A DNA stretch of 64,000 nt. It comes from Bosea sp. 685. Lineage in GTDB: Bacteria > Pseudomonadota > Alphaproteobacteria > Rhizobiales > Beijerinckiaceae. The position numbers were made by a program, and so were the translations under genes. The stretch is taken from NCBI RefSeq assembly GCF_031884435.1, contig NZ_CP134779.1, positions 372,001-436,000 of the forward strand. Reading direction: 5' to 3'. Positions 42,971 through 50,837 of this stretch are shown here, one piece after another (the stretch's first letter is position 1; each line of letters opens with the position of its first letter). Under the pieces are notes generated by a model. It saw only the letters and a program-made list of their open reading frames with translations, searched no databases and was not told the DNA's origin.

Positions 42971-43355
42971 CCTGGACGCCGACGATCTCGGTAAGCGACA
43001 CGCCGAAGCGGCTGTTGTCGTCCTCGACGATCACGACCTCGCCGCGCGCGACGATGCGCCCGTTCACCACGACATCGACCGGTTCGCCGACGCGATGGTC
43101 GAGCTGCACGACGGCGCCGCGGCGAAGCTTCATCAGATTGGCGACCTGCATGGTGGCGCTGCCCAGTACGACCTGGATGTTGACGGGAATGCGCATGACG
43201 GCGTCGAGATTGAGCATCTCATTCGCCTCTGTGACGGCTCCGGGCGCTCCTTCCGCCGTGGCTGAGGCGCTCTCGGTTTCCGCCTCCGCCACGCCGGCGG
43301 GCACGTCCTCCGGCGTCAGCTCGGGCAGCTTCACGGACTTGTTGGGCTTCGTCAT
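42954..43355 (-). CDS. fliN: Flagellar motor switch protein FliN
   Basis: A 133-residue C-ring protein. The acidic Ala/Glu-rich N-terminal 50 residues are variable. The SpoA domain follows (LDAVMRIPVNIQVVLGSATM, LMKLRRGAVVQLDHRVGEPV, DVVVNGRIVARGEVVIVEDD), ending RFGVSLTEIVG. It binds FliM and FliH/CheY at the base of the motor. It is followed by fliG and preceded by a small membrane protein gene and fliM. Confidence 0.94.
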   Translation of the reverse strand: MTKPNKSVKLPELTPEDVPAGVAEAETESASATAEGAPGAVTEANEMLNLDAVMRIPVNIQVVLGSATMQVANLMKLRRGAVVQLDHRVGEPVDVVVNGRIVARGEVVIVEDDNSRFGVSLTEIVGVQAKFEA

Positions 43356-43419
43356 GGGGGTCTCCGGGGACTATCGGAACGCTCTGCCGGTCGCATCCGG
43401 CAGCGGGGATGAAGGCATT

Positions 43420-43737
43420 TCAGGCGGCGTTGGCATCTCGGCTGGCGCGGGGCGAGATGCGCTCGGTGCGCGCGTTGGCCGATTTCAGCTCGCGCAGGAG
43501 GTGGCAGCCCGTGTCGATCCGCTGTCCGAGTTCCTCGACGACGTCGCGGCCGCTGGCCTGGAGGTCGCGGACGGTGGACTGGATCGCGCGCAGTGCCGCC
43601 TCGGTCTGGCTGAACACGCTCTGGAATTCGGCATGGAAGCTGCGCATGCGCCTGAGCTCGCTACGCATCCGCAGGACCTGGAGGCTGGTGAGCAGCAGCG
43701 CTGCGAAGAGTACGACTTCACCGAGATAGAAGGTCAT
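43420..43737 (-). CDS. Small membrane-anchored coiled-coil protein of the flagellar operon
   Basis: A 105-residue protein overlapping the fliM end by 20 bp and ending 64 bp before fliN. One N-terminal membrane helix (MTFYLGEVVLFAALLLTSLQ) is followed by a helical, likely coiled-coil stretch (RSELRRMRSFHAEFQSVFSQ, TEAALRAIQSTVRDLQASGR) and a basic tail. Proteins of this type are found between fliM and fliN in alphaproteobacterial clusters and may be those called DUF6468, but I am not certain of the number. A role in placing or assembling the motor is inferred from position only. Confidence 0.75.
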   Translation of the reverse strand: MTFYLGEVVLFAALLLTSLQVLRMRSELRRMRSFHAEFQSVFSQTEAALRAIQSTVRDLQASGRDVVEELGQRIDTGCHLLRELKSANARTERISPRASRDANAA

Positions 43738-44665
43738 CTAGAAACTCCTGTTCCTCGTTGGCGTGGTCCTGGATGCGCAGCACATAGGAGCCGTTGCGCT
43801 GCCCGAGCTGGCACCAGAAGACGGTCTCGTCATTGCACTGGAGCTGGATCTTGGATTGCGGCGAGGCCTGCAGCTCGATCACCTGCCCGATCTGCAGCGA
43901 GCCGATCTCGCCGAGCGTCATGGCGCGCTCCTCGAGGATCGCCTGGAGCTTGACCTCCGTCCTTTGCACCTCGGAGCGGATCTGCTTGGTCCAGCGCGGA
44001 TCCCGGGCGGTGGACTGGCCGGAATGGACATGGGCCAGGTTCTGGCGGATCGGGTTCAGCGCGGTCTGCGGGATGACGACGAACATCTGGCCGCAATTGT
44101 CGAGGCCCTGGACCAGGAACTGGGCCTTGACGGCGAGGTTGCTGCGGCTGCCGATCGTCGCGAAATACATGCGCGTCTCGACGCGCTCGAAATCGAAGGA
44201 GACGTCGCAGACCGGGGCGAAGGCACTCTTCAGGTTGCGGGCGGCGAGTTCGAACAGCGCCTGGGCCACCTGGATCTCGATATTGGTGTAGGGGCGCTCG
44301 TCATCGGGGAAGTCGGGCTCGTATTTGAACGGCGCCTCGCTGCCATCGGCCCCGAACATCACCTCCAGCAGAGTGAAGATGAAATCGCGGTCGAAGCCGA
44401 TCAGGATGCGCGAATCCCATTCGCGCGCATGGAAGATACCGGCGATGGCGTTGTAGGCATGGGCGTTGAGCGCATCGCCGATGCGCTGGCTCTGGACGCC
44501 GGCGAGCGAGAAATAGGCCGGCGAAGATGACATCTGGCGCACCGCGTCGGCGCAGCTCGTCGCCAGCCGGTCGAAGACCATCTGCAGCATGGGCAGTCGG
44601 TCGATCGAGATGCCCGTCGAGTCGAGCAGCTTGTCCTCGCGGAGGGGCTGTGAAGCAGTGCTCAT
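43718..44665 (-). CDS. fliM: Flagellar motor switch protein FliM
   Basis: A 315-residue C-ring protein from ATG 44665 (MSTASQPLREDKLLDSTGIS), one base after the motA stop; a frame to 44788 inside motA is not used. The central CheC-like domain has RILIGFDRDFIFTLLEVMFG and ERPYTNIEIQVAQALFELAA. The C-terminal SpoA part has RTEVKLQAILEERAMTLGEI and LQIGQVIELQASPQSKIQLQ. The N-terminal CheY-binding motif LSQ(D/A)EIDALL of enteric FliM is not present, as is usual in rhizobial forms. Confidence 0.92.
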   Translation of the reverse strand: MSTASQPLREDKLLDSTGISIDRLPMLQMVFDRLATSCADAVRQMSSSPAYFSLAGVQSQRIGDALNAHAYNAIAGIFHAREWDSRILIGFDRDFIFTLLEVMFGADGSEAPFKYEPDFPDDERPYTNIEIQVAQALFELAARNLKSAFAPVCDVSFDFERVETRMYFATIGSRSNLAVKAQFLVQGLDNCGQMFVVIPQTALNPIRQNLAHVHSGQSTARDPRWTKQIRSEVQRTEVKLQAILEERAMTLGEIGSLQIGQVIELQASPQSKIQLQCNDETVFWCQLGQRNGSYVLRIQDHANEEQEFLDDLLSR

Positions 44666-44666
44666 G

Positions 44667-45566
44667 TCAGGCGGCTTCCTGCTGGGGACGGTCGTTGGCG
44701 GCAGCGCCGCGCGGAGCCGCGCTGATCGTCTTGTCCTCGACCTCGTCGATCGAGGGTCTCTCGCTGGCCGAGATGACCTTGCGGCCATATTCGAGCGCGA
44801 CCTGAGGGGCGGCGCCGCCGATGAAGGCGAGGATGGTCTGCTTGACGACGATGTAGACCCGCGCCTGCCGTTCGCGCGTCGTCTTGATCTTCTGGGCGAT
44901 CGGCCCGATCACCGCATAGGAGAAGAAGATGCCGGCGAAGGTGCCGACCAGGGCCGCCCCGATGAAGCCGCCGAGCAGGGCCGGTGACTGGTCGATTGCG
45001 CCCATGGCCTTGATCACGCCCAGGACGGCGGCGACGATGCCCAGCGCGGGCAGGGCCTCCGACACCATGCCCAGTGCGTAATAGGGCTTCAGGCTGTCCT
45101 GGAGCTGGCTCGTGATCTCCTCGTCGAGGAGGGCCTCGACCTCATGGGCCTGCGCCTTGCCGACGATGACCAAGCGGAAATAATCGCAGATGAAGGTCGT
45201 CAACCTGGCGTCAGCCAGGACGCTGGGCGCATTCGCAAAGAGCGCGGATTCAGCGGGAGCCTCGACATGCGCCTCGACCTCGGCGCGGCCCTTGTTGCGC
45301 AATTCGCGCATCAACGCATAGAGGACGCCGAGGATTTCGAAGTAATGCGCCTGGCTCGGCACGGCGTTTCGCAGCGCTTCCGTTACCGCCGTGCCGGTGT
45401 CGGAGACGATCTTCATCGGGTTGGCGATGATATAGGTTCCGATCGCCGTTCCCAGGATGATGACCAGCTCCCATGGCTGCCAGAGCACGGCGACATGCCC
45501 GCCCATGGCGGCAAAGCCACCGATCAGTGAACCTACTGCTATCGTCAGTCCGATCAGTACGCTCAA
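44667..45566 (-). CDS. motA: Flagellar stator protein MotA
   Basis: A 299-residue inner-membrane stator subunit. It starts at TTG 45566 (MSVLIGLTIAVGSLIGGFAA), with AGAAGGAG 7 bp upstream, which makes the rare start convincing. Four membrane segments are present: two at the N-terminus (VLWQPWELVIILGTAIGTYI) and two later (ALGMVSEALPALGIVAAVLG; LGGFIGAALVGTFAGIFFSY). The cytosolic loop has the charged MRELRNKGRAEVEAHVE. It pairs with motB, encoded 8 kb downstream, and heads block A. It is divergent from the DUF1217 gene. Confidence 0.94.
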   Translation of the reverse strand: MSVLIGLTIAVGSLIGGFAAMGGHVAVLWQPWELVIILGTAIGTYIIANPMKIVSDTGTAVTEALRNAVPSQAHYFEILGVLYALMRELRNKGRAEVEAHVEAPAESALFANAPSVLADARLTTFICDYFRLVIVGKAQAHEVEALLDEEITSQLQDSLKPYYALGMVSEALPALGIVAAVLGVIKAMGAIDQSPALLGGFIGAALVGTFAGIFFSYAVIGPIAQKIKTTRERQARVYIVVKQTILAFIGGAAPQVALEYGRKVISASERPSIDEVEDKTISAAPRGAAANDRPQQEAA

Positions 45567-45723
45567 CGCGCCGCTCCTTCTCGCAATCTACATGTCGAGG
45601 AGTAGACGAGCTGGCTTGCGCGAGGCTGAAACCGGCGCGCACATCTCGGTCAGGTCCACGCAAGCCTTACGCGGGACCGTGATCGGCGAAGATCGCAATA
45701 ACCCGTTTGCTGCGGAGGCGCCG

Positions 45724-46809
45724 ATGACCACGACGATGATCGCTTATCAGGCGGTGACGCGGAACCTGACTCAGTCGCTCGCGCGGACAGCCGCAAAGCC
45801 TGAGGTCGCCAATGATTCAGCCTATTTCGAGAAGAACATCGGCAAGGTGAAGACGCTCGACGACTTCATGAAGGACGATCGCCTCTACCGCTATGCCGTG
45901 GAGGCCTTCGGCCTGGGTGACATGGCCTATGCCAAGGCCTTCATGCGCAAAGTCCTCGCAGGCGGGGTCACGGATTCCAGCAGCTTCGCGAACAAGCTCA
46001 CCGACCCGCGCTATCGTGAACTGGCGGCAGCGTTCGATTTTTCGACCGAGACCGCCGACACGACCTATTTCCAGACCAATATCGGCAAGGTGAAGACGGT
46101 TACCAGTTTCACGGACAAAAGCGCCTCGCGCATGTTCGACTACGCGATCAAGGCGTTCGGTCTGGAGTCCATCGTCGACACGCCAGAGGAGAAGGAGGCC
46201 GTCACCCAGGCGCTCCATCTCGGCAAGGATTCGCCGCTTCACTTCGACGATCCGGCGATCGACAAGCAGTTTCGCGCATTCCTGAAGGCCTTTGATTTTG
46301 CCGACAAGGGCGCAAAAGCCACCAGCGACAAGGCGATGATGCAGCAAACGGTCGATCGCCATAACGCGGCCATCAGAAGCGACCAGACGAAGACCACGGT
46401 CGAGAAATACACGCGCCAGAAGCTCGAGCAGGATGCGGGCGCCAGCGACGACAACGTTCGTCTCGCGCTCTATTTCGAGCGCAAGGCGCCAACGATCAAG
46501 ACCGCCTACCAGGTCCTGGCGGACGCCGCCCTGTTGAAGGTCGTCCAGACGGCGCTCGGCATCCCCGCGGAGACCTCCGCGATGCCGATCGATCAGCAGG
46601 CGAAGATGATCGAGAAGAAGCTCGACCTCAAGACGCTGCAGGATCCAGACGGACTCAAGCGCTTCATGCAGCGCTTCACCAGCCTGGCGGATGCGGCGAG
46701 CGGTGCTTCGTCGAACCCGACCATGCTGCTCTTCAGCCAGCCCTCCTCCGCCCTGATCGGCCAGGACGTATTGGCCAGCCTGCAGAAACTTCGCCTCGGA
46801 GGCATCTGA
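45724..46809 (+). CDS. DUF1217 flagellar-cluster protein with three internal repeats
   Basis: A 361-residue protein from ATG 45724 (MTTTMIAYQAVTRNLTQSLA) with no signal peptide or membrane segment. Three units recur: AYFEKNIGKVKTLDDFMKDD (34-64, ending EAFGL), YFQTNIGKVKTVTSFTDKSA (115-147, ending KAFGL) and LYFERKAPTIKTAYQVLADA (250-280, ending TALGI). Each is followed by a D-P-containing helix ending F-DF or RF (92-106, 174-192, 305-318). This matches DUF1217, found in Rhizobiales flagellar operons with no known function. It is two bases from flgF, so it is co-translated with rod genes; an export substrate or chaperone is possible. Confidence 0.85.
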   Translation: MTTTMIAYQAVTRNLTQSLARTAAKPEVANDSAYFEKNIGKVKTLDDFMKDDRLYRYAVEAFGLGDMAYAKAFMRKVLAGGVTDSSSFANKLTDPRYRELAAAFDFSTETADTTYFQTNIGKVKTVTSFTDKSASRMFDYAIKAFGLESIVDTPEEKEAVTQALHLGKDSPLHFDDPAIDKQFRAFLKAFDFADKGAKATSDKAMMQQTVDRHNAAIRSDQTKTTVEKYTRQKLEQDAGASDDNVRLALYFERKAPTIKTAYQVLADAALLKVVQTALGIPAETSAMPIDQQAKMIEKKLDLKTLQDPDGLKRFMQRFTSLADAASGASSNPTMLLFSQPSSALIGQDVLASLQKLRLGGI

Positions 46810-46811
46810 CC

Positions 46812-47537
46812 ATGCAGCCCTCCATCTATGTCGGCCTCTCCGCCCAACTCGTCCTCGAAAAGCGGATGGAAACACTCGCCCGCAACGTCGCGAACATGAA
46901 CACCGCCGGCTACCGCGCCGAGGAGGTCAAGTTCAGCACTTTCCTGTCGAAGAAGGGACCCGATGGCGTCAACTTCGCCTCGGAGGGCGAGAGCTTCATC
47001 AACCGGATGCAGGGCGGCGTCGACAAGACCGGGAACCCGCTCGACGTCGCGGTGGAAGGCGACGGTTTCCTCGCCATCTCGACTCCAGCCGGCACGGTCT
47101 ATACGCGCGATGGCCGCATGAAGATCACGGCCCAGGGCGAATTGCAGACGCATTCGAACTATCCGGTTCTCGATGCCGGCGGCTCGCCGATGCTGCTCGA
47201 TCCGGAAGCCGGCCCGCCCGTGATCGCCAAGGACGGCATGATCTGGCAGGGCACCCAGCAGGTCGGGGCGCTCGGCCTGTTCACGATCGACCCCAATGCG
47301 AAGCTGCAGCGCTACGAGAATTCCGGCGTGATTCCCGACAAGGCGGCGACTCCGATCCTCGATTTCATCACCAATGGTGTCCGCCAGGGTTACGTCGAAG
47401 GCTCCAACGTCAATCCCATCCGGGAGATGGCGAAATTGATCATGGTGACGCGCGCCTTCGAGAGCGCCGCGAACGCGATCGACAAGAGCGAGAAGTCCGT
47501 CGACGGTGCCATCCGCTCGCTCGGCGAGACCAGCTGA
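46812..47537 (+). CDS. flgF: Flagellar basal-body rod protein FlgF
   Basis: A 241-residue rod protein. The N-terminal rod motif reads LEKRMETLARNVANMNTAGY; the middle has LDVAVEGDGFLAISTPAGTV and YTRDGRMKITAQGELQTHSN. The C-terminal helix reads VEGSNVNPIREMAKLIMVTR, ending in AFESAANAIDKSEKSVDGAI. It is exported and forms the proximal rod with FlgB, FlgC and FlgG. It starts two bases after the DUF1217 stop. A repeat element separates it from fliI. Confidence 0.95.
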   Translation: MQPSIYVGLSAQLVLEKRMETLARNVANMNTAGYRAEEVKFSTFLSKKGPDGVNFASEGESFINRMQGGVDKTGNPLDVAVEGDGFLAISTPAGTVYTRDGRMKITAQGELQTHSNYPVLDAGGSPMLLDPEAGPPVIAKDGMIWQGTQQVGALGLFTIDPNAKLQRYENSGVIPDKAATPILDFITNGVRQGYVEGSNVNPIREMAKLIMVTRAFESAANAIDKSEKSVDGAIRSLGETS

Positions 47538-47554
47538 GTGCTGGCCGGACCTGA

Positions 47555-47668
47555 CCCTTTCGAACAATTTCCGATCCAATTGGATCGCTCAATTGCTCTG
47601 GATCTTTGCTGTAACGCGTTTTCTTCATGCGAACTGGTGGCCACTTCGCTTGAAAACGCTTTGGCCTC
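47555..47668. repeat. Dispersed palindromic element between flgF and fliI
   Basis: The segment contains GATCCAATTGGATC (perfect palindrome) and then GCGTTTTCTTCATGCGAACT and GTGGCCACTTCGCTTG followed by AAAACGC. It matches the element at about 26505-26573 in order and spacing (GCTCTGG-C/A-T...ACGCGTTTTCTTCA-C/T-GCGAAC). It lies inside block B and separates flgF from fliI. Confidence 0.82.
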
Positions 47669-47683
47669 CCGCACAGGACTGCG

Positions 47684-49012
47684 ATGAACGCGCTCGCCCG
47701 TCTCGAACAAGCCATTGCCGGTGGCCCGCAAACGCATGAATTGGTGCGGATCAGCGGCGCGGTCTCAGAGGTCACGCCGGCTGCGGTGCGTGTCGCGGGG
47801 CTCTCCCGCTTCGTCCGGCTCGGCGAACGCATCGCGCTCTCCGCGAATGGGCGTGAGGAATTCGGCGAGGCCATCCGCATCGACCGGGACGGCGTTCTGG
47901 TCAAGCCGTTCGCGACCACCGTGGGCGTCGGGCTCGGCGCGCGTGCCAGCGTCGCCGGCGCGATGACGCTGCGGCCGGCGCAGAGCTGGAAGGGCCGCGT
48001 GATCAACGCCTTCGGCGAGCCGCTCGACGAGGCCGGGCCGCTGCTGCCTGGCGATACCGCGATGCGCGTCGACGGGCCGCCGCCGGAAGCGATGAAGCGC
48101 GCCCGCGTCACGCGGCCGATCCGCACGGGCGTGAAGGTGATCGATCTGTTCACGCCGCTATGCGCGGGCCAGCGCATCGGCGTCTTCGCCGGGTCCGGCG
48201 TCGGCAAATCGACCTTGCTCTCGATGCTGGCGCGGGCGCCGGGCTTCGGCACGATCGTCATCGGGCTCGTCGGCGAGCGCGGGCGCGAGGTACGCGAATT
48301 CCTCGACGATACCTTGGGGGCGATGCGCGCCAACGCGGTTGCGGTAGTCTCGACCAGCGACGAGAGCGCGATGATGCGCCGGCTCGCTCCGAACACGGCG
48401 ATGGCGGTGGCCGAATATTTCCGCGACCAGGGCGAGGATGTCCTACTCATCATCGATTCCGTGACGCGTCTCGCCCATGCCGCGCGCGACGTGGCCCTGG
48501 CGGCGGGCGAGCCCGCAGTTGCGCGCGGCTATACGCCGAGCGTGTTCAGTGCTCTGCCCAAGCTCCTCGAACGGGCCGGCCCGGGCATCGAGGGGGCGGG
48601 CGCCATCACCGGGATATTCTCGGTACTGATCGACGGCGACGACCATAACGACCCTGTCGCCGACAGTATCCGCGGCACGCTGGACGGGCATCTCGTGCTC
48701 GACCGCTCCATCGCCGATCAGGGCCGCTATCCGGCGGTGAATGTGTTGTCCTCGGTTTCACGCTTGGCGCACCATGTCTGGACGCCGGAACAGCGTGTCC
48801 TCGCCACCCGGATGAAGGGCCTCGTCGCGCGCTTCGAGGATACGCGGGATCTGCGCCTGATGGGCGGCTACCAGGCCGGAGCCGATGCCGAGCTCGACAC
48901 GGCGATCGCGCTCGTGCCGCGCATCTACACGGCGCTGCACCAGGACATGAGCGCGCCGCTGAGCGCCGACGTGTTCCAGGATCTGGCAAGCGCGCTGCAG
49001 CAGCAGGGGTGA
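47684..49012 (+). CDS. fliI: Flagellum-specific ATP synthase FliI
   Basis: A 442-residue ATPase that unfolds and feeds substrates to the flagellar exporter. Walker A is GSGVGKST (170-177), Walker B VLLIIDSVTR, with the catalytic Glu in GLVGERGREVREF. It also has SGRGLYTPSVFSALPKLLER-type text (ARGYTPSVFSALPKLLERAG) and the Rho/F1-like DGHLVLDRSIADQGRYPAVN. Length is typical. It is co-directional with flgF but separated by a repeat; the FliH-like partner is in block A. Confidence 0.96.
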   Translation: MNALARLEQAIAGGPQTHELVRISGAVSEVTPAAVRVAGLSRFVRLGERIALSANGREEFGEAIRIDRDGVLVKPFATTVGVGLGARASVAGAMTLRPAQSWKGRVINAFGEPLDEAGPLLPGDTAMRVDGPPPEAMKRARVTRPIRTGVKVIDLFTPLCAGQRIGVFAGSGVGKSTLLSMLARAPGFGTIVIGLVGERGREVREFLDDTLGAMRANAVAVVSTSDESAMMRRLAPNTAMAVAEYFRDQGEDVLLIIDSVTRLAHAARDVALAAGEPAVARGYTPSVFSALPKLLERAGPGIEGAGAITGIFSVLIDGDDHNDPVADSIRGTLDGHLVLDRSIADQGRYPAVNVLSSVSRLAHHVWTPEQRVLATRMKGLVARFEDTRDLRLMGGYQAGADAELDTAIALVPRIYTALHQDMSAPLSADVFQDLASALQQQG

Positions 49013-49039
49013 ATGCGTTTTCGACTGCCCAGGAAACGT

Positions 49040-49116
49040 CATTGCGAGCGTGAGCCGAAGCAATCCAGACCGACGCGCTCTGCCGCCCTGGATTGCTTCG
49101 GCTCACGCTCGCAATG
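49040..49116. repeat. Perfect 29-bp inverted repeat
   Basis: The left arm 49040-49068 (starts CATTGCGAGCGTGAGCCG, ends CAATCCAG) and the right arm 49088-49116 are exact complements around a 19-bp loop. It lies between convergent fliI and the FliL-like gene and should form a very stable RNA hairpin. The text is of a type widely scattered in alphaproteobacterial genomes. Confidence 0.92.
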
Positions 49117-49134
49117 GCGCTGTTCTGTCGAAAA

Positions 49135-49590
49135 TCAGCTGCGCAGTTGCTCCCTGCGCACATAGTTGAATTCCTTGATGAGCACGTCCTTGATCAACTC
49201 GCCGCCGAGGCGGGTGTTGACATTGGTCTTCACGCTTTTCAGCAACGCGTCGATATCGACCCGCTCCAACCGCGAGAAATCGATCTGGGTATTGGAGTAG
49301 ATCGCGCGCAGCGCCTCGTCCCGGACGAAGGGGTGGGGCTTCACCGTCATCTGCCGCAAGGTGTGGGCGTCCGCCGTGAAGACGAACTGGGCCGCGACAT
49401 AGCCCTTGACCTCGCCGCCGGCGAGGATCGGCACATGGATCAGGCTGGTTTCCTCATACTCCAACCCTTCGAAGAAAGGTGTCTCCGTGGCAGGCGCCCG
49501 TTCGGCCCGCCAGGTCAAAGCGAGGTGTCCTGAGATCAGGGTCACCCCGCAAACCCAGGCGCCGAGCAGGAAGAGGCGCGCCGTCGTCAT
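49135..49590 (-). CDS. Single-pass periplasmic protein, FliL-like
   Basis: A 151-residue protein from ATG 49590 (MTTARLFLLGAWVCGVTLIS), overlapping the FlgN-like stop (ATGA). One N-terminal membrane helix is followed by a periplasmic domain (ETSLIHVPILAGGEVKGYVA, FVFTADAHTLRQMTVKPHPF). Its C-terminal part reads RDEALRAIYSNTQIDFSRLE, VDIDALLKSVKTNVNTRLGG, then ELIKDVLIKEFNYV. That ending resembles FliL (helix, then KDV..KEF strand), which helps the stator. A classical fliL is expected beyond the right edge, so this may be a second FliL-fold protein. This is inferred from pattern. Confidence 0.6.
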   Translation of the reverse strand: MTTARLFLLGAWVCGVTLISGHLALTWRAERAPATETPFFEGLEYEETSLIHVPILAGGEVKGYVAAQFVFTADAHTLRQMTVKPHPFVRDEALRAIYSNTQIDFSRLERVDIDALLKSVKTNVNTRLGGELIKDVLIKEFNYVRREQLRS

Positions 49591-50099
49591 ATCGCGGGCG
49601 CTTTGGCCGGCATCGGCGCGGCGAGCTGCGAGGAGACCGTGGCGGAGTAGGTGCCGTCCGAATCCGCGTCCATCAAAGTGGTGGCCATCGCGGCTGCAAT
49701 CTCGCGCACGGCGTCGAGATGCATGGCGATGGCGAGACGGTTGTGCTCGAGCTTCAATCGCAGCGTCGACAACCGTGCCAGGAGCGGGCCGTCGATGGTT
49801 TCGTTGCTGATCGCCCGCACGGCGCGGCTGGCGTCGAGGAGCAAACGGCTTTTGGTCTCGTTGAGGCGGTTGAGGTCGGCGTTCCTGAGGGCCATCAATT
49901 CGGAGGTCTCGTGGTCGAGCACCTGTTCGAGATGATCCAGCACGGTCCACATCGCGCGCCCGGCCTCCGAGGGCTTTTCGGGCGCGGTCGGACTCGGGCT
50001 CCTGAGCGCGATGGCCCCAGTCGAACTCGGCGCCTGCGCCCCTTCCTGGGCGGGCGGGTTCAATTCGAGCACGGCCATGTCGTCTTGCTGTTCGCTCAT
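49587..50099 (-). CDS. FlgN-like flagellar chaperone
   Basis: A 170-residue soluble protein. After a disordered Pro-rich N-terminus it is helical: MWTVLDHLEQVLDHETSELM, ALRNADLNRLNETKSRLLLD, LSTLRLKLEHNRLAIAMHLD. The E-T-x-x-L..D...L..KxxLL pattern is that of FlgN, the chaperone for the hook-filament junction proteins FlgK and FlgL. Those genes are in the same strand block (55.6-58.1 kb). It overlaps the next gene by 4 bp and starts 6 bp after the FlgJ-like stop. Confidence 0.68.
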   Translation of the reverse strand: MSEQQDDMAVLELNPPAQEGAQAPSSTGAIALRSPSPTAPEKPSEAGRAMWTVLDHLEQVLDHETSELMALRNADLNRLNETKSRLLLDASRAVRAISNETIDGPLLARLSTLRLKLEHNRLAIAMHLDAVREIAAAMATTLMDADSDGTYSATVSSQLAAPMPAKAPAI

Positions 50100-50105
50100 G
50101 ATGCG

Positions 50106-50783
50106 TCACACCTGTCGGGTTGTGGAGGTTCGACCCACGCCGATTGCGCTGGGCCGGGTGATGTTCAGGAGCTTGCGCTCGACCGTGAGCGGAATGGCGA
50201 GGTCGCGCGAACTCGCGCCGGCGCTGGCGGTCGGAGCCAAGGTCTTCTGGGTCGTCGCGACCACCGTGCCGGGCTCCGCGCCCGCAATGTTGCCGGACCG
50301 CGCCGCGAGCGCGGCCATGACCTTGCTGCGAATGCCGAGGCCACCCGTCTTGGCGATCTCGCCGGCGATCTGCTCGGACAGCATCGAGCGCCAGACACCG
50401 CCCGACAACCCGCTGCCGAAGGTGTTGGTCGTGGCTTCCGGCATCATCTGCTCGATGAAGGTCGAGATCACCTGCGCCTCGAACTGGCGCAGCGTCTTGG
50501 CCGTGGCGGACTGGTCGCCTGCGGCTGCGGCAGACGGCTTGGTAAATGATGGTTTGGCAAATGATGGTTGGGTGAGCGTCAGGCTGGCGAATTTGTCGCG
50601 CGCGCTGGCCAGCCCCGGAGCCTGTAAGGCGGCGCCGGCGCCTTCGACGGCCGAGGCGAATTGCGTGGCGGCCGCGCCGGGCACGGCCATGCGGGCAAGC
50701 CGGTCGAAGGCTGCGCGCTGACGCTGCGGATCGGCGGCGAGGGCGACGTCGAGAACGATGTCGGATGGAGGAGAAATCGCCAT
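50106..50783 (-). CDS. FlgJ-like rod-binding protein (no muramidase domain)
   Basis: A 225-residue protein. The rod-binding domain at about 97-152 has LRQFEAQVISTFIEQMMPEA and TFGSGLSGGVWRSMLSEQIA, then GEIAKTGGLGI, the FlgJ N-terminal signature. The variable part before it includes a 15-bp tandem repeat (50539-50568) encoding PSFAK/PSFTK. No glycosidase domain follows, so the wall-cutting job probably falls to the SLT protein at 32603-33181. It caps the growing rod. Confidence 0.82.
   Translation of the reverse strand: MAISPPSDIVLDVALAADPQRQRAAFDRLARMAVPGAAATQFASAVEGAGAALQAPGLASARDKFASLTLTQPSFAKPSFTKPSAAAAGDQSATAKTLRQFEAQVISTFIEQMMPEATTNTFGSGLSGGVWRSMLSEQIAGEIAKTGGLGIRSKVMAALAARSGNIAGAEPGTVVATTQKTLAPTASAGASSRDLAIPLTVERKLLNITRPSAIGVGRTSTTRQV
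50539..50568 (-). repeat. 15-bp in-frame tandem duplication in the FlgJ-like gene
   Basis: TTGGTAAATGATGGT (50539-50553) is followed by TTGGCAAATGATGGT (50554-50568), one base different. On minus they encode PSFAK and PSFTK units in a linker before the rod-binding domain. Confidence 0.85.
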
Positions 50784-50837
50784 GGTCGCCTTTCCAAGGT
50801 CATTGAACGATCACGCCGGGAGATTGCACCATCAGGC

